Shown: positions 24,821-33,048, counted from the first letter of the stretch. The stretch: DNA of 64,000 nucleotides from Acidithiobacillus marinus (GCF_002847505.1 NZ_MXAV01000036.1:62001-126000), one strand, 5' to 3'. Numbers and translations: made by a program. Notes: generated by a model from the letters alone, not told the origin.

Positions 24821-25435
24821 TTAACGCGCCAGGGCCTGGCGGATGAGGGTGGCCTGATTCGGGTCCAGGGAACTGATCAGGGGTAATAGTGCAGCGGCAG
24901 AGGGATATTGATGTGCAGCGATCAAGCTCCTGGCAGCGCCGGTATAAGCCTTGCCAGCCGACAAAGGATGGCCTGTCTGATAGTAAATATTCCCCAATTC
25001 TCCATAAAGTTCAGGAACTTCAGGAAGTTGTGCGATGAGCGCATGGTAATCGGCGATAGCGGCTTTCACATTGTGGTTCCAAAACGCCTGGCGCGCGGCC
25101 ATCAACAAGGCGTACTGAGACTGGGTGAGATTTTTGGGAAAACGGACTTTTGCAGGCGCTGCCACGGGGACTGGATGTGTGGCTATATCCGGTTTTGCCG
25201 GGACAGCTGCCGATGTCACCGGCACCGCTGGCGGATGTGTGGACTGCGTGGAAGGCGGCGTGCTTTCCTGGTTTTCCCACCATTGGTGCATCGCCAGCCA
25301 TTTTTGCTCGGTGTACTGGCGCGTATTCTGCCAGTCATGGCGCCAGAGCTGGGGATACTGAATGGCAGCTATGACGATCAGAACCAGGACTACCAGAATA
25401 ATAAACCCAATGATTTTACCCAATATTTGTTTCAT
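24821..25435 (-). CDS. Membrane-anchored TPR protein, paralogue 3 of 3
   Basis: A 204-residue protein with an N-terminal anchor (ILGKIIGFIILVVLVLIVIAAI), a Ser/Thr/Pro-rich linker and the shared TPR-like domain (MAARQAFWNHNVKAAIADYHALI, ELYGELGNIYYQTGHPLSAGKAYTGAA, LLPLISSLDPNQATLIRQAL). It lies 20 nt before the other bitopic TPR gene and is surely co-transcribed. Alignment by eye with the proteins at 19057 and 23958 shows a common core of AIADY..L, YGELGN.YY.TG and a final L-P-A motif. Confidence 0.62.
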   Translation of the reverse strand: MKQILGKIIGFIILVVLVLIVIAAIQYPQLWRHDWQNTRQYTEQKWLAMHQWWENQESTPPSTQSTHPPAVPVTSAAVPAKPDIATHPVPVAAPAKVRFPKNLTQSQYALLMAARQAFWNHNVKAAIADYHALIAQLPEVPELYGELGNIYYQTGHPLSAGKAYTGAARSLIAAHQYPSAAALLPLISSLDPNQATLIRQALAR

Positions 25436-25495
25436 GGCTGGCCTCTTTTGGCACCTGTATGCAGCATTTATTTAGATGTTCAGGTCGAAAGAAAG

Positions 25496-25521
25496 TGGGC
25501 TGCGCACGCGCGCGCAGCCCA
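25496..25521. other. Intercistronic 10-bp GC-rich hairpin
   Basis: TGGGCTGCGC and GCGCAGCCCA pair perfectly around a 6-nt loop. It follows the stop of the secreted protein gene at 25536 on the minus strand and precedes the TPR gene at 25435. There is only a broken T-rich tract after it, so partial termination or 3'-end protection of the upstream message is likely. Confidence 0.6.
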
Positions 25522-25535
25522 TGGTCATTTCTGCA

Positions 25536-26057
25536 TCATGGATATCCATAACCGGGACGATAAGGTCCTGGAGGAGGTGCATACTGCTGCTGATTGTCGG
25601 TATAGGGGGTTGCCTGGGGCGGCGCGTAATAGCCGTCAGGGTTTTCCTCAGGGTAATTGCCGTATGCAGGATAACTGGCTGTTGCGGGAGGATAAGCCTG
25701 CGGTGCTGGTGGGTAAGCATAACCGTTGTCGGGTTCACCACCATAGCCTCCACCGTAATAGCCACGGTAAGGCTGGCCGTAAGCGCCCCAATGGCCACTG
25801 TTGAACTGCATGGGACCTCCATGGGGACCATGAAAGCTCATGCTCCCCATATCCCAGGGACCGCTGTTTCCGGTAAAGGGGCCGCCATAACCGCTGAATG
25901 GTCCGCTATTTCCCCAGAAAGGATTGCTATAACTACTCCAGGGCATCTCATTCCAAGGTCCCCAACCCCAGGCATAGGCGGGTGAAGCCATCATGAATCC
26001 GGCACATCCCAAGGCTGCTGCAAGACTGGCCGCTTTTGCGAAATATTTTATTTTCAT
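25536..26057 (-). CDS. Secreted Gly/Pro/Tyr-rich protein, paralogue 2
   Basis: A 173-residue exported protein. Signal peptide MKIKYFAKAASLAAALGCAG through ASPAYA, then WGWGPWNEMPWSSYSNPFWGNSGPF with repeated GPF.GYGGPF.GNSGPW units and a long Pro/Tyr/Gln tail. The start at 26057 has AGGAG 8 nt upstream, excluding the longer frame from 26117. It is closely similar to the protein at 20446 in its first half. Likely a structural surface or sulfur-globule-type protein; this is inference from composition. Confidence 0.7.
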   Translation of the reverse strand: MKIKYFAKAASLAAALGCAGFMMASPAYAWGWGPWNEMPWSSYSNPFWGNSGPFSGYGGPFTGNSGPWDMGSMSFHGPHGGPMQFNSGHWGAYGQPYRGYYGGGYGGEPDNGYAYPPAPQAYPPATASYPAYGNYPEENPDGYYAPPQATPYTDNQQQYAPPPGPYRPGYGYP

Positions 26058-26093
26058 CGTACAGACTCCTTTGCAAAACTGCGTCACTACCCA

Positions 26094-26112
26094 TTCAGTG
26101 GACGCCACTGAA
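26094..26112. other. Intercistronic perfect hairpin
   Basis: TTCAGTGG and CCACTGAA pair perfectly around a 3-nt loop, between the genes ending at 26134 and starting at 26057. It is one of three strong hairpins in the gaps of this operon. Confidence 0.55.
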
Positions 26113-26133
26113 ACCATATCCCATTGAAATGAC

Positions 26134-26661
26134 TTACCAGGTACTCCAAGGGCTCATGGGACCCATCGGCGACATGGGATTCATGGAGGACATAGGACTC
26201 CAGGGCATGCCACCACCGCCCCAGGGCATACCGCCACCACCCCAGGGCATACCGCCACCACCCCAAGGCATGCCACCACCACTCCAGGGCATACCGCCAC
26301 CACCCCAGGGCATACCGCCACCGCCCCAGGGCATGCCGCCATAGCCTGACCAGGGGCGACCATATCCCCCGAAAGGGCTGCCATTGAAATTCATGGGTCC
26401 CCAATGCGGAAAGGTCATATGAAAACTGCCCATACTCCAGGGACCGCTCCTACCCTGCCATGGGCCACCATAACCGGACCATGGTCCGGAATCGCCCTGC
26501 CACGGATTGGAATAGCCACTCCAGGGCATGGCGTTCTGCCAGCCTGACCAGGGCATTTCTCCGCCCCCCCAGGGCCCCCAGGCATAGGCCGCAACGGGTA
26601 CAGATAAGCTTCCAAGGGCGGCAGATAGAATGGCTGCCTTTAACCATTTTGCTGTTTGCAT
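26134..26661 (-). CDS. Secreted Trp/Gly-rich repeat protein, paralogue 3
   Basis: A 175-residue exported protein. The signal peptide ends at VPVAAYA, then WGPWGGGEMPWSGWQ and GYSNPWQGDSGPWSGYGGPW units. The middle holds seven tandem heptads of the MPWGGGG kind, and the end is Met/Pro/Ser-rich. The very high Trp, Gly and Met content is unusual and would favour a compact, hydrophobic, perhaps amyloid-like or sulfur-binding surface. It follows the gene at 26710 by 48 nt. Confidence 0.7.
   Translation of the reverse strand: MQTAKWLKAAILSAALGSLSVPVAAYAWGPWGGGEMPWSGWQNAMPWSGYSNPWQGDSGPWSGYGGPWQGRSGPWSMGSFHMTFPHWGPMNFNGSPFGGYGRPWSGYGGMPWGGGGMPWGGGGMPWSGGGMPWGGGGMPWGGGGMPWGGGGMPWSPMSSMNPMSPMGPMSPWSTW
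26199..26345. repeat. Seven tandem 21-bp coding repeats
   Basis: The 21-bp unit with core CCCCAGGGCATACCGCCAC is repeated seven times within the gene at 26134-26661, encoding GGMPWGG heptads on the minus strand. Units differ at a few third positions, so copy number can change by slippage without breaking the frame. Confidence 0.88.
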
Positions 26662-26709
26662 TGCATTCTCCTTGCTTTTTCAGGAGGACCGTTGTCCCTG
26701 TCTGCCTGG

Positions 26710-27843
26710 TTATGGGTAGCCATAACTAGGTTGCGGACCATAAAACTGCGGTGGTCGGGCTTCGGGATGCGGTCCATAAGGTGAAGGTCCGTATGCAGGC
26801 GCGCCAAAATCGGGCCTGGGGCCGTTTTGCCAGGGCCTGTTGGCGCCCGGATAGGGCGCAGGTGGCATGGGTCCATAGTTTGACTGGCCATACGCCGGGG
26901 GCGGTCCATCATGGGGTCCCTGCGGGTATTCCATGGGCGGGTATCCTCTGCCGTTCATGGTATTACCGTAAGCGCCATCATCGGGTCCCGGACCATATTG
27001 GGGTGGCCGGGCGAAGGATGGCGGTGGTCCATAGGCGGGTTGGCCGTAAGCCGGCACATTTGGATGAGGCGCGGCATAAGCAGGCCTGGTAGCGTTCTGC
27101 CAGGGCCTGTTGGCGCCCGGGTAGGGCATGGGACCCATGGGCCCGAAGTCGGGTCTGCCATAGGATGGGAATGGTCCATGGTAGGGCCCCTGTGGATAAC
27201 CTACAGGAGGAGGATAGCCTGCGCCTTTCATTGGCGTGCCGGGGGCTTCATACCCCGGTCCCGGACCATAATATTGGGGTGGCTGGGCGTAAGGACCCGC
27301 TGCGTATGCCGGGGGACCATAAGCCGGACCGGCGGCGCTCTGTCCAGGCATGGCGGGACCGCCGTAAGGTGCAGGTCGCATGGATCCGTAATTTGCTTCG
27401 CCCTCACCTGGGGCTGCTGGATAGGCGGGCATGTATCCGCCTTGAGGAGCGCCCATGGAAGATGGCGCTGTGGCATCCATGCCCCCTTCATGGGATCCGT
27501 TGGGATAAGGTCCGGGTGGAGGGGGTACCCAGTCTGCGACTTCGTTGAATGTTGCTGTGGGCATGGGTGTTTGCGGCCGGTGCCAGTTGTTGCTGGCTGC
27601 GGGTGGGTTGGGCATGTCATGCGGCGCGTAACCATGCCATTCGGCGTAGGTGGAATCAGCGGACCAGTCAGAGCTTGTATTACCGGCCATGCCAGGGTTG
27701 TTGGCATAGGGACTGGGGATAGAGTAGGGCGTATCTACCGCTGCCAAGGCCTGGGCCTGCATACCCACTGCTGTACACACTGCCACACCCAGCCAGAACA
27801 AATGTTTGCGGCTGCGCGGTGCGCGGGATTGAGGGCGCGTCAT
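26710..27843 (-). CDS. Large secreted Pro/Gly/Tyr/Ala-rich protein
   Basis: A 377-residue exported protein. A signal peptide with a basic start (MTRPQSRAPRSRKHLFWLGV) and AQALAA cleavage region precedes a low-complexity chain in which PYGGP, AYGPPP, PYPGANRPWQN and PQGPYHGP-type units recur; PYPGANRPWQN occurs twice and starts a duplicated block of about 90 residues. No fold is recognised. The start at 27843 has AGGAGG 9 nt upstream, which overlaps the end of the RND gene, so the two are translationally close. Probably a structural envelope component of the same assembly as the proteins that follow. Confidence 0.68.
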   Translation of the reverse strand: MTRPQSRAPRSRKHLFWLGVAVCTAVGMQAQALAAVDTPYSIPSPYANNPGMAGNTSSDWSADSTYAEWHGYAPHDMPNPPAASNNWHRPQTPMPTATFNEVADWVPPPPGPYPNGSHEGGMDATAPSSMGAPQGGYMPAYPAAPGEGEANYGSMRPAPYGGPAMPGQSAAGPAYGPPAYAAGPYAQPPQYYGPGPGYEAPGTPMKGAGYPPPVGYPQGPYHGPFPSYGRPDFGPMGPMPYPGANRPWQNATRPAYAAPHPNVPAYGQPAYGPPPSFARPPQYGPGPDDGAYGNTMNGRGYPPMEYPQGPHDGPPPAYGQSNYGPMPPAPYPGANRPWQNGPRPDFGAPAYGPSPYGPHPEARPPQFYGPQPSYGYP

Positions 27844-27847
27844 GGTA

Positions 27848-30800
27848 TTAATCCTCCTTTTTTGATGGGGAACTGGGTGACCGTAAATGAATGCCACGCC
27901 CTTTGTTTCGTGAGGCTGGTTGCGTTGCTTTTGCATCCGGTACCTGCGCGACATTGGGGGCTTGACGGCCGTCGTCGGACTGGCTGGCGCTTTCCGCCTG
28001 CGAGGCCGTCGGTTTGACAGGCTCTGGCGGACGACCAGTCGGGCCTGGATTCGGGTTGATGGGGCCAGAAGGGCTATGGGGATCGGGCCATTCAGGAGGG
28101 TTGTGGGTGGCTGGTCGTTGTAGTAACCAGGCCCAGAGTTGTCCCCATAAAGCCGCCAGGATTTTGCGAATGGCTAGGAAAAAAGCGCGAATATCCTGTC
28201 CGATCATATCCAGGGTCATGCGCAGTGGACCCGCATCTTGCCGCTTTGTGTCCTGCGCCGGGGTGCTTGCTGGAATATCGCTGCGCGTCAGGCTTTCTCT
28301 GGGAGTCAGGGACACCTGGAGATGTTCCGGGGCAAAAGGAAAAAGTGCTGCGCCGGTACCATTGGGGGCGTCGCCCAGATCCATGCCCGCCGGACAGAAG
28401 GCCGCACGCCCGCTCACGCAGCCCAGGGGAATAACCAGCAGGGTGAGAACGGTAGAAACCATGACCCCGAAGAGCAGGGAAATGCCCATGCCCCGAAAAA
28501 TCGGCGAAGTGATGATTTCTGCAGAACCCAGCATTAATGCCAGCGCCGTAATGACAATGGGGCGGGTGCGGGTTGCACAGGCCTCAATCAGGGCGTCCAT
28601 GACTGGCATGCCTTCGGCCACCCGTTGCTGGGAATAATCCACCAGCAGAATGGAGTTGCGCACGATGATGCCCGCGAGGGCGATGAAGCCGATCATGGAG
28701 GTGGCCGTAAAGCTCGCGCCAAACAGCCAGTGGCCGGGCAAAATCCCGATCAGGGTGAGGGGGATAGGCACCATGATGATGGCGGGAATGACAAAATTAC
28801 CGAATTCCCAGACCACCAGCATATAGATGAGGATGATGGCCACCGCAAAGGCAATCCCCATATCCCGGAAGGTCTTGTAAGTGACGGTCCAGGCACCACC
28901 CCATTTGATGGTGGCATGGGTACCCGAGGGAATGCTGATCCAGTCGATCCCTAGGGGATGCCCATCGGGTGCGACATAACTGGTCAGGGCATTTTCGACT
29001 TCCAGCATGCCGTACAGCGGCGCATCCAGGCGCCCTTTGCAGCCGGCCGTCACATATTCCACCGGTTTGAGATCCTGCTGGTAAATGGGTTGTTCAGCGG
29101 GACGACGATCAAAATGGCCGAGGGTGTAAAGGGGAACGGCGCCGTAACTCACCGAGGGTACCGGCAATGCCGCTAAACTATAGACGTTACTGCGCAGGGC
29201 CAGAGGCGCCTGGAGCACGGCGGGTACGGCCAGATTCTGACCGTAAGGGGTGAAGTTACCCAGCTTGTAGCCGCCCAGCGTCATCGCCAGGGTGGCATTA
29301 AGAGCACTGGGGCGTACCCCCGCCATGCCCGCCTTGATGGCATTCAGATGAAAATGCCAGTAATCGTGTGGGGCTTCGAGGGTGTTATCCACCTCCGTCA
29401 GGTTCTCTGTCTGCTGGAATACCTGGGTGACATGCCGGGTGACCGCATCGCGGATGGCCGCCGAAGGTCCATAGACTTCGGCAACGACGGGGGCCAGCAC
29501 TGGTGGCCCCGGCGGGCTCTGCACTACCTGGATATGCGCCTGATGTTGCATGGCGATGGACATGATCCGCTGCCGGGCGACGACCGCCAGTGCCGCACTG
29601 GAAGCACTGCGTTCGGCCTTGCTCAGCAACTGCACATGGATCATGGCCTGCCAGGGTTTATCGCGTAAATAGTAGTGACGGACCATGCCATTGAAATCAT
29701 AAGGTTCTGGCGTGCCCACATAACTTTGTAAGGCCTGGACATCTTTCATTCCCTGCAAGCTTTGCACTACTTCGGCGGTGACATTGGCGGTCACGGGCAT
29801 GGCCGTACCGGCCGGCATGTTAATGACGACATTGAAGGCGCTGGAGTTGCCGTGGGGGAGCATGGTGAAAGGCACCCACTCGATCAGAAACAGGGCAAGG
29901 CTCGCAAAAAAGGCCACGACGATCCCACCCAGAAACAGGCGCCCGTAAAACTTGCGACGAATCAGCGGGATCAGGGTGTTCTGATAAAATTTGTGTAACC
30001 AGGCGGCCTGGCGATGTTCGCTGCGGTGCATCCGTTCCAGACTTTTCAGGCTGGGTTTGAAGCGCAGTATCAACCAGGGCGCCAGGGCAAAGGCGGTGAA
30101 CAGGGAGAACAGCATGGCTACCGAACCGAGGACGGGGATGGGCGCCATGTAAGGTCCCATCATCCCCCCCACAAACCCCATGGGCAACAGCGCGGCAATC
30201 ACGGTAAAGGTCGCCAGAATAGTGGGATTACCTACTTCGCGGACGGCATCAATGAGAGTTTCCGTGGAGGTGCTTCCCTCCTGTAACCAGCGCCTGTAAA
30301 CGTTCTCGACGATGACGATGGAGTCATCCACCAGAATACCAATGGAGAAAATCAAGCCGAAGAGACTGACACGGTTGATGGTAATGCCCAATAACCAGGC
30401 CGAAAACACCGTAATCAGCAAAATCAGGGGAATGGTGATGACCACGACAGCGGCGGCTCGCCAGCCCAGTGCCAGCAAGATCAGCAGGGTGACTGCTGCG
30501 GTGGCGACAAACAGCTTGAAAAGCAGGGAATCCACCTTGGCATTGGCTTTTTTGCCGTTATCGCGAGTGATGCTGACATGCACATTGCCGGGAATGACCG
30601 TCCCTTCGAGGCTGTGCATTTTCTGAATCAGGGCATGGGCCACCGTAACGCCATTACTGCCGGCAATTTTGGCCAGGGCGATGGTGACCGCAGGAGCGCC
30701 ATTTACTTCAGGCTGGTTTTTGCCGACTTTTTGATAGTAGGTCACCAGACTATGGGGATCACTGGGGCCGAGGCGCACCTGAGCCACCTGAAACAAATAC

Positions 30801-31624
30801 ACAGGTTCCCCGTCATAAACACCCACCACCAGATTGCGCACTTCAGCCGGGGTGCGCAGAAACTGTCCGGTAACCACTCGCATCTGCATGTTCTGCACAT
30901 CGGTCTGCCCGGTTTCGGTCTGAGCGTTGGATGCTTCTATGGTTTGCGCCACTTGCTGGGGCGTGATTCCATAAGCGGCCAGACGTTCAGGATGAATGTC
31001 GACGGTCAGGGCTTCCTGGGGACCATGCACAATGAAACTCTCACCGGTCTCAGGCACCTGTTTCAGATGCTGCAGGGCGGTCCGCGCGATTTCATTCAGG
31101 GTGGCAGGCCCCACTGCTTTGGACCAGAGGGTGAAGGTCATGAAGGGTACACTGTTGATACCTTTGGCCCGCACCAAAGGATGGGTAGCTCCCGGGGGAA
31201 TCCGGTTCATATTGGCGGCCAGTTTGTTATAGACCTCCACCAGCGATGGCCCCATCCGTTTGCCCACCTGAAAACGCACGGTGACCATGGACTCGCCCCG
31301 ATTGGACACCGAATATACATGCCGCACCCCGGGCAGTTCACTCATCATGCGTTCCAGGGGGTCACTGACCATGCGCGATACTTCAGCAGGAGAATGGCCG
31401 GGATAACCCACAAAAATATCAATCATGGGCACGGAAATTTGGGGATTGGAGGCTCTGGGGGTAGAAATCAGGCCGAGAATGCCCGCCGCGATCAGCACAA
31501 TGAGCAGTAATGGGGCCAAAGGCGAGCTGACAAAAATCTTGGCAATGGAGCCTGCCACTCCCAAACTGCGGGTGTGCGTAGTTTGCGGCTGTTCCGGCTC
31601 GGGTGTCTGGCAACCGTTATGCAT
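27848..31624 (-). CDS. RND-family transporter with long C-terminal extension
   Basis: A 1258-residue RND permease. It has the usual two-fold layout of 12 helices with two large periplasmic loops, the proton-relay aspartates in GILVDDSIVIVENVYRRW, and GIIVRNSILLVDYSQQ in the second half. RND pumps usually have 1020-1060 residues; the extra length is mainly a tail of roughly 180 residues after the last helix that is Pro/Gln/Ser-rich and contains one amphipathic stretch (FFLAIRKILAALWGQLWAWLL). It follows its membrane-fusion partner by 5 nt. No outer-membrane factor is in the operon; the TolC protein at 6920 could supply it. The genes that follow encode exported low-complexity proteins, which suggests the pump serves that envelope system. 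Confidence 0.85.
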   Translation of the reverse strand: MHNGCQTPEPEQPQTTHTRSLGVAGSIAKIFVSSPLAPLLLIVLIAAGILGLISTPRASNPQISVPMIDIFVGYPGHSPAEVSRMVSDPLERMMSELPGVRHVYSVSNRGESMVTVRFQVGKRMGPSLVEVYNKLAANMNRIPPGATHPLVRAKGINSVPFMTFTLWSKAVGPATLNEIARTALQHLKQVPETGESFIVHGPQEALTVDIHPERLAAYGITPQQVAQTIEASNAQTETGQTDVQNMQMRVVTGQFLRTPAEVRNLVVGVYDGEPVYLFQVAQVRLGPSDPHSLVTYYQKVGKNQPEVNGAPAVTIALAKIAGSNGVTVAHALIQKMHSLEGTVIPGNVHVSITRDNGKKANAKVDSLLFKLFVATAAVTLLILLALGWRAAAVVVITIPLILLITVFSAWLLGITINRVSLFGLIFSIGILVDDSIVIVENVYRRWLQEGSTSTETLIDAVREVGNPTILATFTVIAALLPMGFVGGMMGPYMAPIPVLGSVAMLFSLFTAFALAPWLILRFKPSLKSLERMHRSEHRQAAWLHKFYQNTLIPLIRRKFYGRLFLGGIVVAFFASLALFLIEWVPFTMLPHGNSSAFNVVINMPAGTAMPVTANVTAEVVQSLQGMKDVQALQSYVGTPEPYDFNGMVRHYYLRDKPWQAMIHVQLLSKAERSASSAALAVVARQRIMSIAMQHQAHIQVVQSPPGPPVLAPVVAEVYGPSAAIRDAVTRHVTQVFQQTENLTEVDNTLEAPHDYWHFHLNAIKAGMAGVRPSALNATLAMTLGGYKLGNFTPYGQNLAVPAVLQAPLALRSNVYSLAALPVPSVSYGAVPLYTLGHFDRRPAEQPIYQQDLKPVEYVTAGCKGRLDAPLYGMLEVENALTSYVAPDGHPLGIDWISIPSGTHATIKWGGAWTVTYKTFRDMGIAFAVAIILIYMLVVWEFGNFVIPAIIMVPIPLTLIGILPGHWLFGASFTATSMIGFIALAGIIVRNSILLVDYSQQRVAEGMPVMDALIEACATRTRPIVITALALMLGSAEIITSPIFRGMGISLLFGVMVSTVLTLLVIPLGCVSGRAAFCPAGMDLGDAPNGTGAALFPFAPEHLQVSLTPRESLTRSDIPASTPAQDTKRQDAGPLRMTLDMIGQDIRAFFLAIRKILAALWGQLWAWLLQRPATHNPPEWPDPHSPSGPINPNPGPTGRPPEPVKPTASQAESASQSDDGRQAPNVAQVPDAKATQPASRNKGRGIHLRSPSSPSKKED

Positions 31625-31629
31625 GGCGC

Positions 31630-32766
31630 CTACTCCCCGGAAGTTGCACTGGTCTGGAGCTGGTAACCTGAACCAACGCCGGCGGGGGGGTCATTGACGA
31701 TGATCTGGCCAACGCGCAGTCCGGCCAGTACCTGCACCTGCCCATCAGCCAGCGGTCCACCCAGACGCAGGACATGCATTTCGGTCACCCCATGCTGATC
31801 GACCAGTACAGAGGGTAATGAGGCTCCCGGTATCAGAGCGCTCCGGGGAATGGCGGGTTCATCCTGGGCAGCACTGCCATAGCTGGGCAGACTGATGGTC
31901 GCATAGGCGCCCACCCCGATGGCGGCATTTTGCGGGAGGCGGACCTTGACGGCTACCGTATGGGTTTGGGGATTGGCCTGGGGGGCCACCTGGACCACTC
32001 TGCCCGTCACCTCGCCAGCGTTGTCCCCGAGATGCACCTGCAGGGATTCTCCGGGATTCAGATTACCTGCCAGACTCTCCGGCACCTTGACCAGAAGTTG
32101 TCGGGGGCCACCACTACCGAGCACCATGAGCGGCTGACCGGGCTGAACGATATCGCCGGGATTCACCTCCTTTTCGAGGACCACCCCTTGAAAGGGGGCA
32201 ATGGAAACCGAATTGTTCATTTCCGCCTCAATCTGACGGATTTTCCAGACGGATGCCTCCAGTTGAGTTTGCGCTTTCATGGCTGTGGCAGCGCGATTTT
32301 CCAGATTGGACTGATAAGTGGCCCAGGGATTCTGGTTGTTGCCCATCATGGCTTTGAAGCCCTCACCCATCCAGGTAAAGGGATTCATGAAGGAGGGCGG
32401 ATTGTAACTATACAGTTGATAACCATACTGGGAATAACCATTGTGCAGCGCCACTTCATCCGCTTGGTAAGCGGCAATGGCCTGGGCTTTCTGGGCAAGC
32501 AACTGATCATCATCCAGCGCCACCAGCGGCTGTCCCGGCATGACGGGCATGCCAGCTTCACCCGCTACAAATTTGACTCTGCCGGGTAACTGGGCGCGCA
32601 AGGTCACGGTAAATGCCGGGATAATCCGTCCTCCCAGCATTGGACCAATGCCGGGAGCCGCTTGCACGCTCACCAGGCTGGGAGTTGCCGCCAGGGCCGT
32701 TCCCCCCGCCGCAGCAAACAGAAGGGATCCGCAAAACATGGTGCAGCGCCAGATATTCCTTTTCAT
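31630..32766 (-). CDS. RND periplasmic adaptor (membrane fusion) protein
   Basis: A 378-residue adaptor with signal peptide (MFCGSLLFAAAGGTALA), a split biotinyl-lipoyl domain (VTLRAQLPGRVKFVAGEAGMPVMPGQPLVAL and VSIAPFQGVVLEKEVNPGDIVQPGQPLMVL), a helical hairpin between them and a beta-barrel region. The hairpin is interrupted by an unusual Tyr/Asn/Pro/Met-rich stretch (YSQYGYQLYSYNPPSFMNPF) whose composition recalls the secreted proteins of the cluster. Start 32766 is supported by AAGGA 8 nt upstream. It is the first gene of the nine-gene run and has a sigma-54 promoter 62-77 nt upstream. Confidence 0.85.
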   Translation of the reverse strand: MKRNIWRCTMFCGSLLFAAAGGTALAATPSLVSVQAAPGIGPMLGGRIIPAFTVTLRAQLPGRVKFVAGEAGMPVMPGQPLVALDDDQLLAQKAQAIAAYQADEVALHNGYSQYGYQLYSYNPPSFMNPFTWMGEGFKAMMGNNQNPWATYQSNLENRAATAMKAQTQLEASVWKIRQIEAEMNNSVSIAPFQGVVLEKEVNPGDIVQPGQPLMVLGSGGPRQLLVKVPESLAGNLNPGESLQVHLGDNAGEVTGRVVQVAPQANPQTHTVAVKVRLPQNAAIGVGAYATISLPSYGSAAQDEPAIPRSALIPGASLPSVLVDQHGVTEMHVLRLGGPLADGQVQVLAGLRVGQIIVNDPPAGVGSGYQLQTSATSGE

Positions 32767-32827
32767 AGACCGTTTCCTTGCAAGTTTTATGAGCATGCGT
32801 ACAGCCCAAAGTATTTGCCGGTTTATT

Positions 32828-32843
32828 AGCAGAAACTGTGCCA
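32828..32843 (-). promoter_or_regulatory. Sigma-54 (-24/-12) promoter of the RND operon
   Basis: On the minus strand TGGCACAGTTTCTGCT matches TGGCAC-N5-TTGCT with one mismatch and the required 10 nt between GG and GC. Transcription should start near 32817 and give a leader of about 50 nt. Confidence 0.78.
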
Positions 32844-32951
32844 ATATATAACATCATGTAAAATTTGAGTTTTATGGTATTTGTGAAAATGTCTCGCAAC
32901 GATGGGATTTTATACTGGCTTGTTTCCGCAGCGGTTTGGCATGTTGAAGCG

Positions 32952-32970
32952 TTGCAACAGCCTGTTGCAA
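32952..32970. promoter_or_regulatory. Perfect palindrome TTGCAACAG-C-CTGTTGCAA, probable activator enhancer
   Basis: A 9-bp perfect inverted repeat with a 1-nt centre, about 110-125 bp upstream of the sigma-54 promoter, the normal distance for an enhancer. The same half-site recurs five times at 21195-21356 upstream of the other two sigma-54 promoters. Confidence 0.72.
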
Positions 32971-33048
32971 GGCTGCACGCATTTGCTGGAGCGCTCTTTC
33001 TGCTGGTAATGTGAAAAATTGGCATGGAAGACTTCGGGGGTAGTAGTC

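Noticed and set aside
25446-25466. TGGCACCTGTATGCAG on the plus strand as a further sigma-54 promoter
   Set aside because: Only 9 nt separate GG and GC instead of 10, and no plus-strand gene follows.
25474-25985. Plus-strand frames opposite the Gly/Pro-rich genes as membrane proteins
   Set aside because: They have no ribosome sites and mirror the low-complexity composition of the genes on the minus strand.
26199-26345. Regularly spaced repeats suggesting a CRISPR array
   Set aside because: The 21-bp units are contiguous without spacers and lie in frame inside an exported protein gene.
26911-28017. 368-codon plus-strand open frame across the Pro/Gly-rich gene
   Set aside because: Antisense of a repetitive high-GC gene that has a signal peptide and a perfect ribosome site on the other strand.
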